DNA of 64,000 bases from Flavobacteriales bacterium (GTDB lineage Bacteria > Bacteroidota > Bacteroidia > Flavobacteriales_C > GCA-002722245), in assembly GCA_002717515.1 (NCBI GenBank), contig PBEC01000025.1, forward strand, positions 91,263 to 155,262. Reading direction: 5' to 3'. Position 1 is the stretch's first letter; every line of letters starts with the position of its first letter. The position numbers and the translations under genes are program-made. Under the pieces are notes generated by a model that was not told the DNA's origin, did not search any database, and worked only from the letters and a program-made list of their open reading frames with translations. This document shows positions 8,994 to 18,318 of the stretch, in pieces.

Positions 8994-9743
8994 ATGAAAA
9001 TACTAGTTTGTATAAGTAGTGTCCCCGATACTACAACCAAAATAAATTTCACCAACAATAATACTGAATTCAGTACATCAGGTGTTCAATTCATAATCAA
9101 CCCCAACGATGAATTTGGACTTACAAAAGCACTACAAATAAAAGAAAGTAACGCAGGTTCTACTGTTACTGTAATGCATGTTGGACTTTCAAACAACGAC
9201 CCTATCATACGTAAATCTCTTGCTATCGGAGCCGATGATGCCGTAAGGATAAATACAACAGCAAATGACCCCATACAAGTTGCCAATGAGATAGCCCACT
9301 ACATTAAAGAAAATCCATTTGATTTAATCATAACAGGAAAAGAATCAATCGATTATAATGGTGCGGTTGTCCCGCATGCATTAGGAGAACTACTGAAAAT
9401 ACCCTCTGTATCCCCATGTACAGGCTTAGAAATTAACGAAGGAGAAGCATTAATAACCGGAGTAGTTGATGGAGGAAAAGAGGAGCTGTCTGCAAAACTT
9501 CCTTTGATAGTTGGAAGTCAAAAAGGTTTGGTAGAAGAAAGTGAACTAAGAATTCCAAATATGCGAGGAATTATGCAGGCGCGATCAAAACCGTTGAATG
9601 TTGTTGAAGCTAAAAAAAGCGATGCGACTCAAAAAATCATCAACTACGATAAACCACCACAAAAAGCCGCATGTAAATTAATTGATGCGAACAATGTTGA
9701 AGAGTTGGTGTCTCTACTTCAAAATGAAGCTAAAGTTATTTAG
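8994..9743 (+). CDS. etfB: Electron transfer flavoprotein, beta subunit
   Basis: 249 residues, normal for EtfB. It starts MKILVCISSVPDTTTKINF and has INPNDEFGLTKALQIKE and VGLSNNDPIIRKSLAIGADDAVRI. It also carries the AMP-binding-loop region DLIITGKESIDYNGAVVPHALGELL and the ETF beta signature around VDGGKEELSAKLPLIVGSQKG. With EtfA it forms the FAD/AMP heterodimer that passes electrons from acyl-CoA and other dehydrogenases to ETF-quinone oxidoreductase and then menaquinone. The etfA gene follows after 37 nt, so the two form an operon. The ATG at 8994 gives a complete N-terminus. Confidence 0.93.
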   Translation: MKILVCISSVPDTTTKINFTNNNTEFSTSGVQFIINPNDEFGLTKALQIKESNAGSTVTVMHVGLSNNDPIIRKSLAIGADDAVRINTTANDPIQVANEIAHYIKENPFDLIITGKESIDYNGAVVPHALGELLKIPSVSPCTGLEINEGEALITGVVDGGKEELSAKLPLIVGSQKGLVEESELRIPNMRGIMQARSKPLNVVEAKKSDATQKIINYDKPPQKAACKLIDANNVEELVSLLQNEAKVI

Positions 9744-9780
9744 GGTTACTAATAAACAGTATTAATAAAGAAAAAAGATT

Positions 9781-10737
9781 ATGTCAGTTTTAATATACAT
9801 AGAGCATACAAACGGAATAATTAAGAAAAACGCTCTTGAAGCCGCATCATTCGGAATTGGATTTGCAGAAAAAACCGGATCAACAGCAAAGGGGATAATT
9901 ATTGGTAATATAACCGATGAGGAAATAAAAAAGCTAGGTTCTGTTGGTTTAAATTCAGTACTAAAAATTGAAGGATACGAATATTTAAATCATCAAAAAG
10001 TTTCTGCTATTGTCTCTGAAATTGCTGAAAATGAAAATGCGTCAACTGTAATTTTTTGTGGTTCATCTGAAGGAAAAGCTTCAGGTTCAAGACTCGCAAT
10101 TAAAATAAATTCAGGTATAATAACCGAAGTAGTGGACTTACCCTCTTCAACTGCACCAGTAACACTTAAGAAAAAAGCATTTTCTGGTAAAGGTTTTGCA
10201 AATGTTGAATTAGCAAGAGACAAAAACATCATTGTTATTTCTACCAACTCTTTTGGAGTGCATCTAAGACAAGTAGATTGTTCTATTGAAACGATAAGTA
10301 CTTCAAAAGATGACGATTCATTAAATCATAAGTCTTTTGATCGAAATACAGAAGGAATTTCTCTTCCAGATGCAGAACTAGTTGTCTCTGCAGGAAGAGG
10401 CCTAAAAGGAGGTGAAAACTGGGGAATAATTGAAGATTTAGCAAATGCCCTGGGTGCTGCAACTGCTTGTTCAAAACCAGTTTCAGATATTGGATGGCGT
10501 CCCCACCATGAACACGTTGGTCAAACAGGAATAGCCATATCACCCAACTTATACATTGCAATTGGGATTTCCGGCGCCATACAACATCTGGCAGGAGTTA
10601 GTTCCTCCAAAACAATAGTAGTTATTAATACGGACTCTGAAGCTCCGTTTTTTAAAGCTGCAGATTATGGGATTGTAGGTGACGCTTTTGAAGTTGTCCC
10701 TAAACTTACTGATGCAATAAAATCGGCAAAAGGTTAA
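9781..10737 (+). CDS. etfA: Electron transfer flavoprotein, alpha subunit
   Basis: 318 residues. The N-terminal half (residues 1-190) shows VLIYIEHTNGIIKKNALEAA and ISTNSFGVHLR. The C-terminal half is the FAD-binding domain: VSAGRGLKGGENWGIIEDLA, KPVSDIGWRPHHEHVGQTG, LYIAIGISGAIQHLAG and VVINTDSEAPFFKAADYGIVGD. The QTG and ISGA...H residues contact the flavin in known ETFs. It partners with EtfB, encoded 37 nt upstream. The conserved Arg of the SRPV motif is Lys here (SKPVSD), a mild change. The product is cytoplasmic and serves beta-oxidation-type dehydrogenases. No terminator is visible after the gene; the next gene begins 87 nt on. Confidence 0.93.
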   Translation: MSVLIYIEHTNGIIKKNALEAASFGIGFAEKTGSTAKGIIIGNITDEEIKKLGSVGLNSVLKIEGYEYLNHQKVSAIVSEIAENENASTVIFCGSSEGKASGSRLAIKINSGIITEVVDLPSSTAPVTLKKKAFSGKGFANVELARDKNIIVISTNSFGVHLRQVDCSIETISTSKDDDSLNHKSFDRNTEGISLPDAELVVSAGRGLKGGENWGIIEDLANALGAATACSKPVSDIGWRPHHEHVGQTGIAISPNLYIAIGISGAIQHLAGVSSSKTIVVINTDSEAPFFKAADYGIVGDAFEVVPKLTDAIKSAKG

Positions 10738-10823
10738 TTAACAATCCTTTTGACTTTAAGTTTCAGTTTTGTTAGGGTTATTACTTCTGTTTTTTGTATT
10801 CTTGCATTGAGAAAATTGAGTAA

Positions 10824-11432
10824 ATGAACAAAATAGGTTTAGAAATAATAGGACTTTCATACAGCCAAACACAATCTGGAGCTTATGCTTTGGTTCTTGG
10901 TGAAAAAGAAGGTAATAGAAGATTACCTATTATTATTGGTGGCTTTGAAGCTCAGGCGATAGCTATAGAGCTTGAAAACATGACCCCAAGTAGACCTCTT
11001 ACCCACGACTTATTTAAAACATTTGCTTCAACCTTTGAAATTCAGGTACAGGAAGTAATAATCTACAACTTGGTAGAAGGCATTTTCTTCGCAAAATTAA
11101 TTTGTAATCAAGCAGGAAAAGAGGTTGAAATTGATGCTCGAACTTCCGATGCAATTGCGCTTGCTGTTCGTTTTAATTGTCCGGTATTCACCTTTGAATT
11201 TATCCTTTCATCTGCTGGAATTATTCTCGATGAAGAATCTGAATCACTTGACTTTGGCGGTCAGGACAATGTTGAAGATGAAATTGCTGACTTAGTTGAG
11301 GAAAAAGCTTCAGATTTAAGTAAAAAATCATTGCATGATTTGGAAAAACTTTTAAAAGAAGCTATCCAAAAGGAAGATTATGAAAAAGCTTCTATAATTA
11401 GAGATGAAATCAACAAACGTCAGGCAAATTAA
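10824..11432 (+). CDS. Bifunctional nuclease (DUF151) family protein with C-terminal UVR motif
   Basis: 202 residues. Residues 1-130 form the bifunctional nuclease/DUF151 domain: LEIIGLSYSQTQSGAYALVL, LPIIIGGFEAQAIAIELE, PSRPLTHDLF and EIDARTSDAIALAVRFNCPVF. The end (about 165-200, LHDLEKLLKEAIQKEDYEKA then ASIIRDEINKRQ) is a UVR motif like those of UvrB, UvrC and McsA, which mediate protein contacts. Family members in plants and thermophiles have been reported with DNase/RNase activity, but the cellular role in Bacteroidetes is not settled. The same DUF151-UVR fusion is common in this phylum, so it is not a local rearrangement. The gene is in the same direction as etfA and thyA but separated by about 90-150 nt. 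Confidence 0.85.
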   Translation: MNKIGLEIIGLSYSQTQSGAYALVLGEKEGNRRLPIIIGGFEAQAIAIELENMTPSRPLTHDLFKTFASTFEIQVQEVIIYNLVEGIFFAKLICNQAGKEVEIDARTSDAIALAVRFNCPVFTFEFILSSAGIILDEESESLDFGGQDNVEDEIADLVEEKASDLSKKSLHDLEKLLKEAIQKEDYEKASIIRDEINKRQAN

Positions 11433-11582
11433 ACATATTGTCTAATTTGTAAATCTGATTCCCTAGTAAGACCAATCGAACTTAATCGCAATAGTTTTTA
11501 ACACCTGTTGATTACTTACCCTTTAAAATTTTTCTTTGTAAGTTCTTTTTCTTGAAATTTACTACTGTAACAACAACATTCA

Positions 11583-12377
11583 ATGAAGCAATATTTAGAC
11601 TTAATGCAACATGTTCTTGACAATGGAGTCGAGAAAAGTGATCGAACAGGAACAGGTACAAAAAGTGTTTTTGGATATCAAATGAGATTTGATTTAAGTA
11701 AAGGATTTCCATTAGTAACAACAAAAAAATGTCACTTAAGATCAATAATTCATGAATTGTTGTGGTTTTTACAGGGAGATACAAACATTGAGTATCTAAA
11801 ACAAAACGGTGTGAGCATTTGGGATGAATGGGCGGATCAAGACGGAAATTTAGGACCAGTATATGGATACCAATGGAGAAGCTGGCCTTCTGCATCAGGA
11901 AAGCACGTTGATCAAATAACTCAACTTATTGACCAAATTAAAAGTAATCCCGATTCAAGAAGATTAATTGTAAGTGCCTGGAATGTTGGTGAAATTGAAA
12001 ACATGGCTCTTCCTCCTTGTCATGCTTTTTTTCAATTTTACGTTGCAAATGGAAAATTGAGTTGTCAGCTTTACCAAAGAAGTGCGGATATTTTCTTAGG
12101 TGTCCCTTTCAACATCTCTTCTTATGCTTTAATGACAATGATGATTGCTCAAGTATGTAACTTAGAGCTGGGCGATTTTGTTCATACTTTTGGAGACGCA
12201 CATCTTTATTCTAATCACTTTGAGCAGGCAAATTTACAATTATCAAGAGAAACCAGATCTCTTCCAACAATGAAAATAAATCCCAAAGTCAAAAACATAT
12301 TTGATTTTAAATTTGAAGACTTTGAACTTATCGATTACAACCCTCATCCTCACATAAAAGCACCTGTAGCCATATAA
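11583..12377 (+). CDS. thyA: Thymidylate synthase
   Basis: 264 residues, the same length as E. coli ThyA. It has the phosphate-binding [15 protein letters not shown] near the start, [18 protein letters not shown], the active-site [12 protein letters not shown] with Cys146 in the E. coli numbering, and [18 protein letters not shown] and DAHLYSNH. It methylates dUMP to dTMP using methylenetetrahydrofolate and releases dihydrofolate. The folA gene starts 4 nt downstream and recycles that dihydrofolate, so the pair is a classic functional operon. Cytoplasmic. No unusual residues were seen. Confidence 0.97.
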   Translation: MKQYLDLMQHVLDNGVEKSDRTGTGTKSVFGYQMRFDLSKGFPLVTTKKCHLRSIIHELLWFLQGDTNIEYLKQNGVSIWDEWADQDGNLGPVYGYQWRSWPSASGKHVDQITQLIDQIKSNPDSRRLIVSAWNVGEIENMALPPCHAFFQFYVANGKLSCQLYQRSADIFLGVPFNISSYALMTMMIAQVCNLELGDFVHTFGDAHLYSNHFEQANLQLSRETRSLPTMKINPKVKNIFDFKFEDFELIDYNPHPHIKAPVAI

Positions 12378-12381
12378 ATCA

Positions 12382-12888
12382 ATGGAAACAATACTTATAG
12401 TTGCAGTTTGCGCGTCAAACAATGGAATTGGCAAAAACAATGATTTACTTTGGCACTTACCGGCCGATATGAAATTTTTTCGCTCTCAAACCACTGGCTA
12501 TCCCGTAATTACCGGGAGAAAAAATTACGAATCCATTCCAGAAAAATTTCGTCCTTTACCTAATCGGGAAAACATAGTTATAACTCGACAAAATATTACT
12601 TTCAAAGGTGCTGATGTATGTTCATCTATTCATGAAGCATTAAAAATTGCTGAATCCTATAAAAAAGATAAAGTATTTGTTATTGGTGGAGGACAAATTT
12701 ACAAGCAATGCCTTGAACTGGACTTGATTGATAAATTAATTATTACATGGGTAGATGCAGATATTGACGCAGACGTCTTTTTCCCAAAACTAGACTCGAG
12801 TTGGAAAATAATATCTCAAAATAAAAATAACCCTGACGACAAAAACCCGTATCCTTTTACATTTACAGAATACCAAAAAGAAAATTAG
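12382..12888 (+). CDS. folA: Dihydrofolate reductase
   Basis: 168 residues. Motifs in order: AVCASNNGIGKNNDLLWHLPADMKFF with the active-site Asp; the NADPH-binding GYPVITGRKNYESIP; RPLPNRENIVITR; VFVIGGGQIYKQCLE; and a C-terminal FTEYQKEN strand. It reduces dihydrofolate to tetrahydrofolate with NADPH. The start lies 4 nt after the thyA stop, so the two are almost certainly cotranscribed. The GRKNYESI motif has Asn-Tyr where many family members have Thr-Phe or Thr-Trp; this is a conservative variant that I would not link to trimethoprim resistance without a test. Chromosomal context and composition match the neighbours. Confidence 0.95.
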   Translation: METILIVAVCASNNGIGKNNDLLWHLPADMKFFRSQTTGYPVITGRKNYESIPEKFRPLPNRENIVITRQNITFKGADVCSSIHEALKIAESYKKDKVFVIGGGQIYKQCLELDLIDKLIITWVDADIDADVFFPKLDSSWKIISQNKNNPDDKNPYPFTFTEYQKEN

Positions 12889-12923
12889 CAACGGATTTCT
12901 GTACAACACGTCTTAAGTATACT

Positions 12924-13718
12924 ATGACAAGAAATATAATTTTCCTTTTTTTAGCCAGTGTCGTTTTCATTTCATGTAAAAAAGACAATTCTGAAGTATA
13001 TACTCAATCTGCTAAAGACGCTGCATTAGGCGAGGTTTTGATTGTTGATGTTTTAAAGCAAATACTTTACACGTCTCCAAATTTTTTAATTGATGAGCAA
13101 GATTCTATAATAAATGGAATAATACTTTCAAGTGAGCCTGAAGTTAGTGACTCTGCTTTCCCAAAAACAATTACAATCGATTATGGAGACGGAGTCACTG
13201 GTGTTTTAGGTAAAATGAGAAAAGGTAAAATTATTCTTAAAATTAACTCTGGAACCGTAATCACAGAAAATTTAGAAGTTTCATTTGAAAATTTCAGTTC
13301 AGACGGTTCATCAATGTGGGGAAATATACTTTACGCATACAACCCTGCAATCTCTGGTTACGATGGAGAACTCTTGAACAATGGAATATCGATTGTAAAT
13401 CCTAATGGTACCATGAAGTTAAACGGGTCTTTTTCACTTTCGAAATCCTCTACCTCTGGAACAGTTGATTTAATGGACGACATTTACGATTTTGAGTGCG
13501 TGACAAGTGGAATTGATTTTGAGCAAACAAGCTTCGATTATAACACCTCCAAAAAACATGTAGTTGACTTCTCTTGTAAAGATTACATTATATCAGGCGA
13601 ATCCAATCTAATGCCATATGAAAAAGCATCGCAAATAATTACTTTTGGAGACGGAAATTGTGATGCAATAGGTACAATCATGCTGGAAGAAGGCCAACAA
13701 AAAAACTTCAATTTCTGA
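12924..13718 (+). CDS. Putative lipoprotein of a Bacteroidetes family
   Basis: 264 residues. The N-terminus MTRNIIFLFLASVVFISCKK is a lipoprotein signal with lipobox FISC, so Cys18 is the likely lipidated residue. The following KKDNSE lacks an obvious retention signal. The body contains TITIDYGDGVTGVLGKMRKG and a matching later segment (SFDYNTSKKHVVDF). The IDYG...G..GK.R.GKI motif recurs in a family of Bacteroidetes lipoproteins with no known function. A FGDGNCDA segment near the C-terminus resembles the same IDYGDG motif. It begins 35 nt after folA and ends 5 nt before the convergent priA stop. No function is proposed. Confidence 0.7.
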   Translation: MTRNIIFLFLASVVFISCKKDNSEVYTQSAKDAALGEVLIVDVLKQILYTSPNFLIDEQDSIINGIILSSEPEVSDSAFPKTITIDYGDGVTGVLGKMRKGKIILKINSGTVITENLEVSFENFSSDGSSMWGNILYAYNPAISGYDGELLNNGISIVNPNGTMKLNGSFSLSKSSTSGTVDLMDDIYDFECVTSGIDFEQTSFDYNTSKKHVVDFSCKDYIISGESNLMPYEKASQIITFGDGNCDAIGTIMLEEGQQKNFNF

Positions 13719-13723
13719 TTCAA

Positions 13724-16186
13724 TTATTGAGGATCTACATCTACTGTAATTCGAACATATTTAAAAGCAGAATCTTTCTTAAAAACATCAATCCAATATT
13801 TAATTTTGGATTTAATCTGAACAATTGAAAGTGATTTTTGAGCTTTAATCATAATTTTTTTATTGTACAGATTATTTATGCGAGATATTCCCGGATATTC
13901 CGGACCTAGAACACGATCGTTGCCAATCTCCGATTTTAAATTTGAAGCAAAAGTATCACAACAGGCATCCAATACATCTCTTTCTTTATGTCTAAAAGTT
14001 AGATAAATCAGACGATAAAATGGTGGGTACAAAAAATTTCTTCTGTTGAGAATTTCTGAATTATACATATTCAAATAGTCATTATCCATTACATCTCGGA
14101 TAGTATTATGATGTGGATTGTGAGATTGTATGATCACCTTTCCTCTCTTATATTTTCTTCCTGCTCTACCTGAAACCTGGGCCATAAGTTGATATGCTCT
14201 TTCAAATGCTCTAAAATCCGGGTAGTAGAGCATTTGATCAGCATTTAGAACACCTACTAAACTCACATTATTAAAATCAAGACCTTTAGAAACCATTTGT
14301 GTTCCTACAAGTATATCAACTTCCTTATCTTCAAATTTTGATATGAGATTTTGATATGAGTTCTTTCCTCTAGTTGTATCCAAGTCCATCCTTGCAACTC
14401 TGGCTTTTGGAAAAACTTTTTTAACTTCTTCTTCTATTTTTTCCGTACCAAACCCCCTCATGTTGGTATCAACACTTCCACAAGCCGTACAAGTTAACTC
14501 CACTTTTTCAGTATATCCACAATAATGACAACGTAGTAAATTTGAATGTTTGTGATAAGTCAAACTCACATCACAACGTTTGCATTGCTGGATATGGCCA
14601 CATGTAAAACATTCTAACATTGGTGCAAAACCTCTTCGATTTTGAAACAGAATAATCTGCTCCCCTTTTTCCAGTGCTTCATCCATATTATTTTTAAGCA
14701 ATTCTGTAAAAAGAGATACCATTCTTTTCTTTTTCTTATCGCCCTTTAGATCCCCACATTGAACTTCAGGCAACTGTATACCCCCGTATCGTTTAGTCAA
14801 TTCAACCAGACCATACTTTTCTGTTTTTGCATTAAAATAAGACTCAACCGATGGAGTAGCACTTCCCAAAAGAACTTTTGCTTTATGCATTTTAGATAAG
14901 ACCAAAGCCAAATCTCTTCCATGATATCTGGGAGCAGGATCAAATTGTTTAAAGGTATTTTCATGCTCTTCGTCAACAATAATGAGACCCAAGTTTTTTA
15001 ACGGCAAAAACAAAGATGAACGCGCTCCTAAAATCACTTTATATTTTGATTCAGGATTGAGCATTTCATTCCAAAGCTCGACTCGCTCGTTCAAATTAAA
15101 CTTGGAATGATACACCCCTACTTTATCACCAAAAACTCTTTGTAAGCGCTTAATTATTTGGGTTGTAAGTGCGATTTCGGGGAGTAAATAAAGTACTCTT
15201 TCTCCTTTTGCCAGGGCATCCATTATTAGCTTTGTATACACCTCTGTTTTCCCACTACCCGTAACACCATGAAGCAGAACACTGTCTTTCTGCTCAAACT
15301 GTTTTTTTATCGCTTGGAAAGCATTTTCCTGCTCTTGATTCAACTCAAGACTATTTTCTATTTTCCCTACATAACTTGATAATCTACCCTCTTCCTCCTC
15401 CGTCAAAGTAAATACACCCTTCTTTACCAATCCATTAACAACAGGTGAAGTTGAATTGTATTTTTTAATCAATTGACTTCTTTTTATTTTAAAACTATCG
15501 ATTTTCCAATCTCCATCACCCAAAATCTGAAGTAATAAATCTTGTTGTTTTGGTGCAGATTTCAAAAGTTCAAAAGCAGAATTCAGACTCTCTTTTGTCG
15601 GATAATTCTGTCGATTCCAATCAACAAAAGTTATTATTTTGGGAGAATACTTCTCTTTTATTTCGTCTTCGAGAACAATGATGTTTTTTTCGTATAAACT
15701 CTTAATGATTTTATGAATACTCTTAATTCCTAAAATATTGGAAATCTCATCCAAAGAGAGAACAGGTTGAATTTGTAAGGCTTCCGCAACCAAATATTCC
15801 TTATCATTTAAATTTGATAAATCTGTTTTTTGCGTCTCATTCAGTAATACCTTTGTTTCGTTAACCAACTTAAAACCAGAAGGTAATGCAGCCCCCATAA
15901 CTTCTCCAAGACTGCACATGTAATAACTGGAAATCCATTCCCACATTTTTAACTGAACCTCATCTACTATTGGGAAATCATCGAGGACAAAATCAATTGC
16001 CTTTGCTTGATAATTCTTAGGCGGATTATTATGAATAGTGTGAATAATTGCAGTATATAGCTTACCTCTACCAAACTTAACAACAACTCTTTTACCTACT
16101 CCAAGTTGGTGAACAATTTCCTCCTCAGCGAAATATGTAAAAAGACCAGGTAGCGGAACGGGAACAATTACATCAATAAATACCAT
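13724..16186 (-). CDS. priA: Primosomal protein N' (replication restart helicase PriA)
   Basis: 820 residues from the ATG at 16186. An upstream in-frame ATG at 16222 would add 12 residues and overlap pfkA, whereas MVFIDVIVPVPLPGLFTY is the canonical beginning. The 3'-DNA-binding domain comes first. The helicase core follows with Walker A GVTGSGKTEVY, DEEHENTFKQ and GSATPSVESY. The zinc-binding loops come next (CFTCGHIQQCKRC, then CHYCGY and CTACGS, eight cysteines). Helicase motifs GTQMVSKGLDF and QVSGRAGRKYKRGKVIIQ end the core. PriA recognises stalled forks and D-loops and reloads DnaB, which is also encoded in this window. It is 16 nt downstream of pfkA and probably cotranscribed. It ends 5 nt from the convergent lipoprotein gene, with no room for a dedicated terminator. 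Confidence 0.95.
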   Translation of the reverse strand: MVFIDVIVPVPLPGLFTYFAEEEIVHQLGVGKRVVVKFGRGKLYTAIIHTIHNNPPKNYQAKAIDFVLDDFPIVDEVQLKMWEWISSYYMCSLGEVMGAALPSGFKLVNETKVLLNETQKTDLSNLNDKEYLVAEALQIQPVLSLDEISNILGIKSIHKIIKSLYEKNIIVLEDEIKEKYSPKIITFVDWNRQNYPTKESLNSAFELLKSAPKQQDLLLQILGDGDWKIDSFKIKRSQLIKKYNSTSPVVNGLVKKGVFTLTEEEEGRLSSYVGKIENSLELNQEQENAFQAIKKQFEQKDSVLLHGVTGSGKTEVYTKLIMDALAKGERVLYLLPEIALTTQIIKRLQRVFGDKVGVYHSKFNLNERVELWNEMLNPESKYKVILGARSSLFLPLKNLGLIIVDEEHENTFKQFDPAPRYHGRDLALVLSKMHKAKVLLGSATPSVESYFNAKTEKYGLVELTKRYGGIQLPEVQCGDLKGDKKKKRMVSLFTELLKNNMDEALEKGEQIILFQNRRGFAPMLECFTCGHIQQCKRCDVSLTYHKHSNLLRCHYCGYTEKVELTCTACGSVDTNMRGFGTEKIEEEVKKVFPKARVARMDLDTTRGKNSYQNLISKFEDKEVDILVGTQMVSKGLDFNNVSLVGVLNADQMLYYPDFRAFERAYQLMAQVSGRAGRKYKRGKVIIQSHNPHHNTIRDVMDNDYLNMYNSEILNRRNFLYPPFYRLIYLTFRHKERDVLDACCDTFASNLKSEIGNDRVLGPEYPGISRINNLYNKKIMIKAQKSLSIVQIKSKIKYWIDVFKKDSAFKYVRITVDVDPQ

Positions 16187-16202
16187 TATTTTAGGCGAAA
16201 AA

Positions 16203-17177
16203 TTAGATTGAAAGTATGTCAATCATTTTTAAAAGATTAACGTCAATTTTTTCCTGATTTTTAATCGCCTTAGCAAATGGAGTGTAGCTAATTTTATCAT
16301 TAACCATACCCACCATTTCTCCTCTTCGTCCTTCTCGCAAAGAATTGACAGCTTCAAATCCCATTTGACTCGCTCTTACTCTTTCCATACATGAGGGACT
16401 CCCTCCTCGCTGTATATGACCCAAGACAACAACCCGAATATCATATCCAGGGCACTCCTTTTTCAATACATTTCCAACAGACTGTGCATCACCTTCTTTT
16501 GCACCTTCGGCAACAATAACAATATTGCTTAATTTTTTTCTTCTGCCCTGTGAGTTCATACGAACGACTAAATCCTTTAAACGGTCCTCTTCACTCTCTG
16601 GATAAAGTATCGCTGCAGCACCACAACCAATACCAGCTCTAAGGGCAATGAAACCAGCATCCTTACCCATCACTTCAACAACGAATAATCTATTATGTGA
16701 TTCTGCAGTATCTCTAATTTTATCTACCGCATCAATCACTGTGTTCAGAGCAGTATCATAACCAATTGTAAAATCAGTCCCTACAAGATCATTATCTATT
16801 GTTCCAGGTAAACCAATAATTGGAAAATCAAATTCATTCATGAATATATTTGCACCTGTAAAAGTTCCGTCTCCTCCAATTACTATTAAACCGTCTATTT
16901 CAGCATTTTTAATATTTTCGAATGCTTTTTTCCTTCCTTCCAATGTTCTAAATCCATCACTGCGCATACTTTTGAGAATGGTTCCTCCTCTTTGAAGTAT
17001 ATTGGCCACTGAACCTCGTCCAAATTCAACAAAATCATTTTCAATTAAACCATCATAACCTCTCTGCACTCCAACAACTTGAACACCATGATAAGCTGCT
17101 GTCCTAACAACAGCTCTTACTGCTGCATTCATTCCTGGTGAATCTCCTCCAGATGTTAACACTCCAATTTTCTTCAT
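16203..17177 (-). CDS. pfkA: ATP-dependent 6-phosphofructokinase
   Basis: 324 residues starting at the ATG at 17177 (MKKIGVLTSGGDSPGMN); an upstream ATG at 17198 would add a non-conserved MCKYWLI. Motifs: GGDSPGMNAAVRAVVR, the nucleotide site IGGDGTFTGA, the catalytic PGTIDNDLVGTDFTIGYDTA, the fructose-6-phosphate site VEVMGKDAGFIAL and GHIQRGGSPSCMER. Glycine in GGDG at the position that is Asp in pyrophosphate enzymes points to ATP as phosphoryl donor. It catalyses the committed step of glycolysis. The length and motifs match bacterial group-A PfkA. The priA gene follows 16 nt downstream, so the two probably share a transcript. Confidence 0.96.
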   Translation of the reverse strand: MKKIGVLTSGGDSPGMNAAVRAVVRTAAYHGVQVVGVQRGYDGLIENDFVEFGRGSVANILQRGGTILKSMRSDGFRTLEGRKKAFENIKNAEIDGLIVIGGDGTFTGANIFMNEFDFPIIGLPGTIDNDLVGTDFTIGYDTALNTVIDAVDKIRDTAESHNRLFVVEVMGKDAGFIALRAGIGCGAAAILYPESEEDRLKDLVVRMNSQGRRKKLSNIVIVAEGAKEGDAQSVGNVLKKECPGYDIRVVVLGHIQRGGSPSCMERVRASQMGFEAVNSLREGRRGEMVGMVNDKISYTPFAKAIKNQEKIDVNLLKMIDILSI

Positions 17178-17309
17178 AATCAACCAATATTTACACACTC
17201 AAAATAGAGTAGCCACCAAAAGTAAATAATCTTATTAAATTTTTGAAGAATCCTTTTATTTAAGATTAAAATTTACAGGAAATTCCCGACCCTATTTTTC
17301 ATTCTATTG

Positions 17310-17341
17310 TTGAAAGATTAAATAAAATTATTCTATATTTA
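17310..17341 (+). promoter_or_regulatory. Candidate promoter for the lipoprotein gene at 17372
   Basis: TTG at 17310-17312, a 21-nt spacer, then TATATTTA at 17334-17341, which matches TAnnTTTG at seven of eight specified-or-free positions. The ATG follows 30 nt later. This fits the Bacteroidetes -33/-7 layout but with an imperfect last base. Confidence 0.4.
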
Positions 17342-17371
17342 CGCATTTAAGAGAAGAACTATTTTAAGTAT

Positions 17372-18298
17372 ATGAAAAGTAGTAAAAGTATAGTAAAAGG
17401 ATTTGGATTTTTAGCACTAAGTTCAATCCTTTTGACTGCGTGTCCAGGCAACGATACCGACAAAGATCCTGAAATTGAAATTGAAGATACAACTAAAACA
17501 TCATCGGAAGGAAAAGTAAATCCTTTGAATGTTGTTCCTGTTGGAGGAGCAATGTTTAGTGTTCCTTCCCCTATTCAGTTGGGACAAATTATTCAAAAAT
17601 CAGGAGCGCCATACAATGCCGATATACTAAATAACCCTAAAGCTTATGAAAGTTATGTCGATTTAGTTTCCCAGTCCTTGAACTTAGGGGTATATGGGGC
17701 AGACCTGGGTTATTGTGCATTATATGACAAACAACAGGAATCCATCGGATATATTCGCTCTGCTCAGAAGCTTAGTGATATCCTTGGAATATCTGACGCA
17801 TTTGATGTCGAAACGATACAATCAGTTGAAAGAAACCTAGACAATAAAGACTCTTTACTCTATATCATTTCAAACTCTTACAGAAAAGCCGACGATTACC
17901 TCCAAACAAGTGACTTAAAGCACATAGGCGCATTAATAATTGTAGGCGGATGGATTGAAAGTGTTCATTTCGCAGGGATTCTTGGTAGAGAGAACAAAAG
18001 CGATGAGGTTGTAGAGATGATTGGAATGCAAAAACATACTATCAATACAATGCTCGATAAAATGCTGGAACAATATTTCAACGAGCCTGGCGTAGAGGAA
18101 GTTTATAATGACTTGGACGATATAAGAACGTCATTTAACAAAGTCAACATAAAATACGAGTATGTTGCTCCCGAAACAGACAAAGACAAAAAAGTAACTA
18201 CCTTAAAGTCAAAAGCAATTGTGGAAATGTCCGACGAGGTATTTATCGAAATCATTGAAAAAATAAACGCAATTAGAACTAAAATCACTGCTTCATAA
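17372..18298 (+). CDS. Putative lipoprotein of unknown function
   Basis: 308 residues. MKSSKSIVKGFGFLALSSIL then LTACPGN is a lipoprotein signal with lipobox LTAC (Cys24). It is followed by an acidic Asp/Glu-rich linker (NDTDKDPEIEIEDTTK) of the kind seen after the lipid anchor of Bacteroidetes surface lipoproteins. The rest is soluble and looks mostly helical, with conserved-looking segments PSPIQLGQIIQKSGAPYN, ADLGYCALYDKQQE and IGALIIVGGWIESVHFAG. I do not recognise a Pfam family with certainty. The small exported protein gene starts 20 nt downstream and a terminator closes the pair, so they form a two-gene unit. Confidence 0.65.
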   Translation: MKSSKSIVKGFGFLALSSILLTACPGNDTDKDPEIEIEDTTKTSSEGKVNPLNVVPVGGAMFSVPSPIQLGQIIQKSGAPYNADILNNPKAYESYVDLVSQSLNLGVYGADLGYCALYDKQQESIGYIRSAQKLSDILGISDAFDVETIQSVERNLDNKDSLLYIISNSYRKADDYLQTSDLKHIGALIIVGGWIESVHFAGILGRENKSDEVVEMIGMQKHTINTMLDKMLEQYFNEPGVEEVYNDLDDIRTSFNKVNIKYEYVAPETDKDKKVTTLKSKAIVEMSDEVFIEIIEKINAIRTKITAS

Positions 18299-18318
18299 AG
18301 CATTTAAGAGTTATACGT

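Noticed and set aside
12382..12888. Possible trimethoprim-resistant DHFR
   Set aside because: The gene is chromosomal, paired with thyA and of matching composition; the GRKNYESI variant alone is no evidence of resistance.
16187..16222. Longer N-terminus for PriA (extra 12 residues)
   Set aside because: The extension is not family-like, overlaps pfkA, and MVFIDVIVPVPLPG at 16186 is the canonical PriA beginning.
17178..17198. Longer N-terminus for PfkA (MCKYWLI)
   Set aside because: MKKIGVLTSGGD at 17177 is the conserved start.
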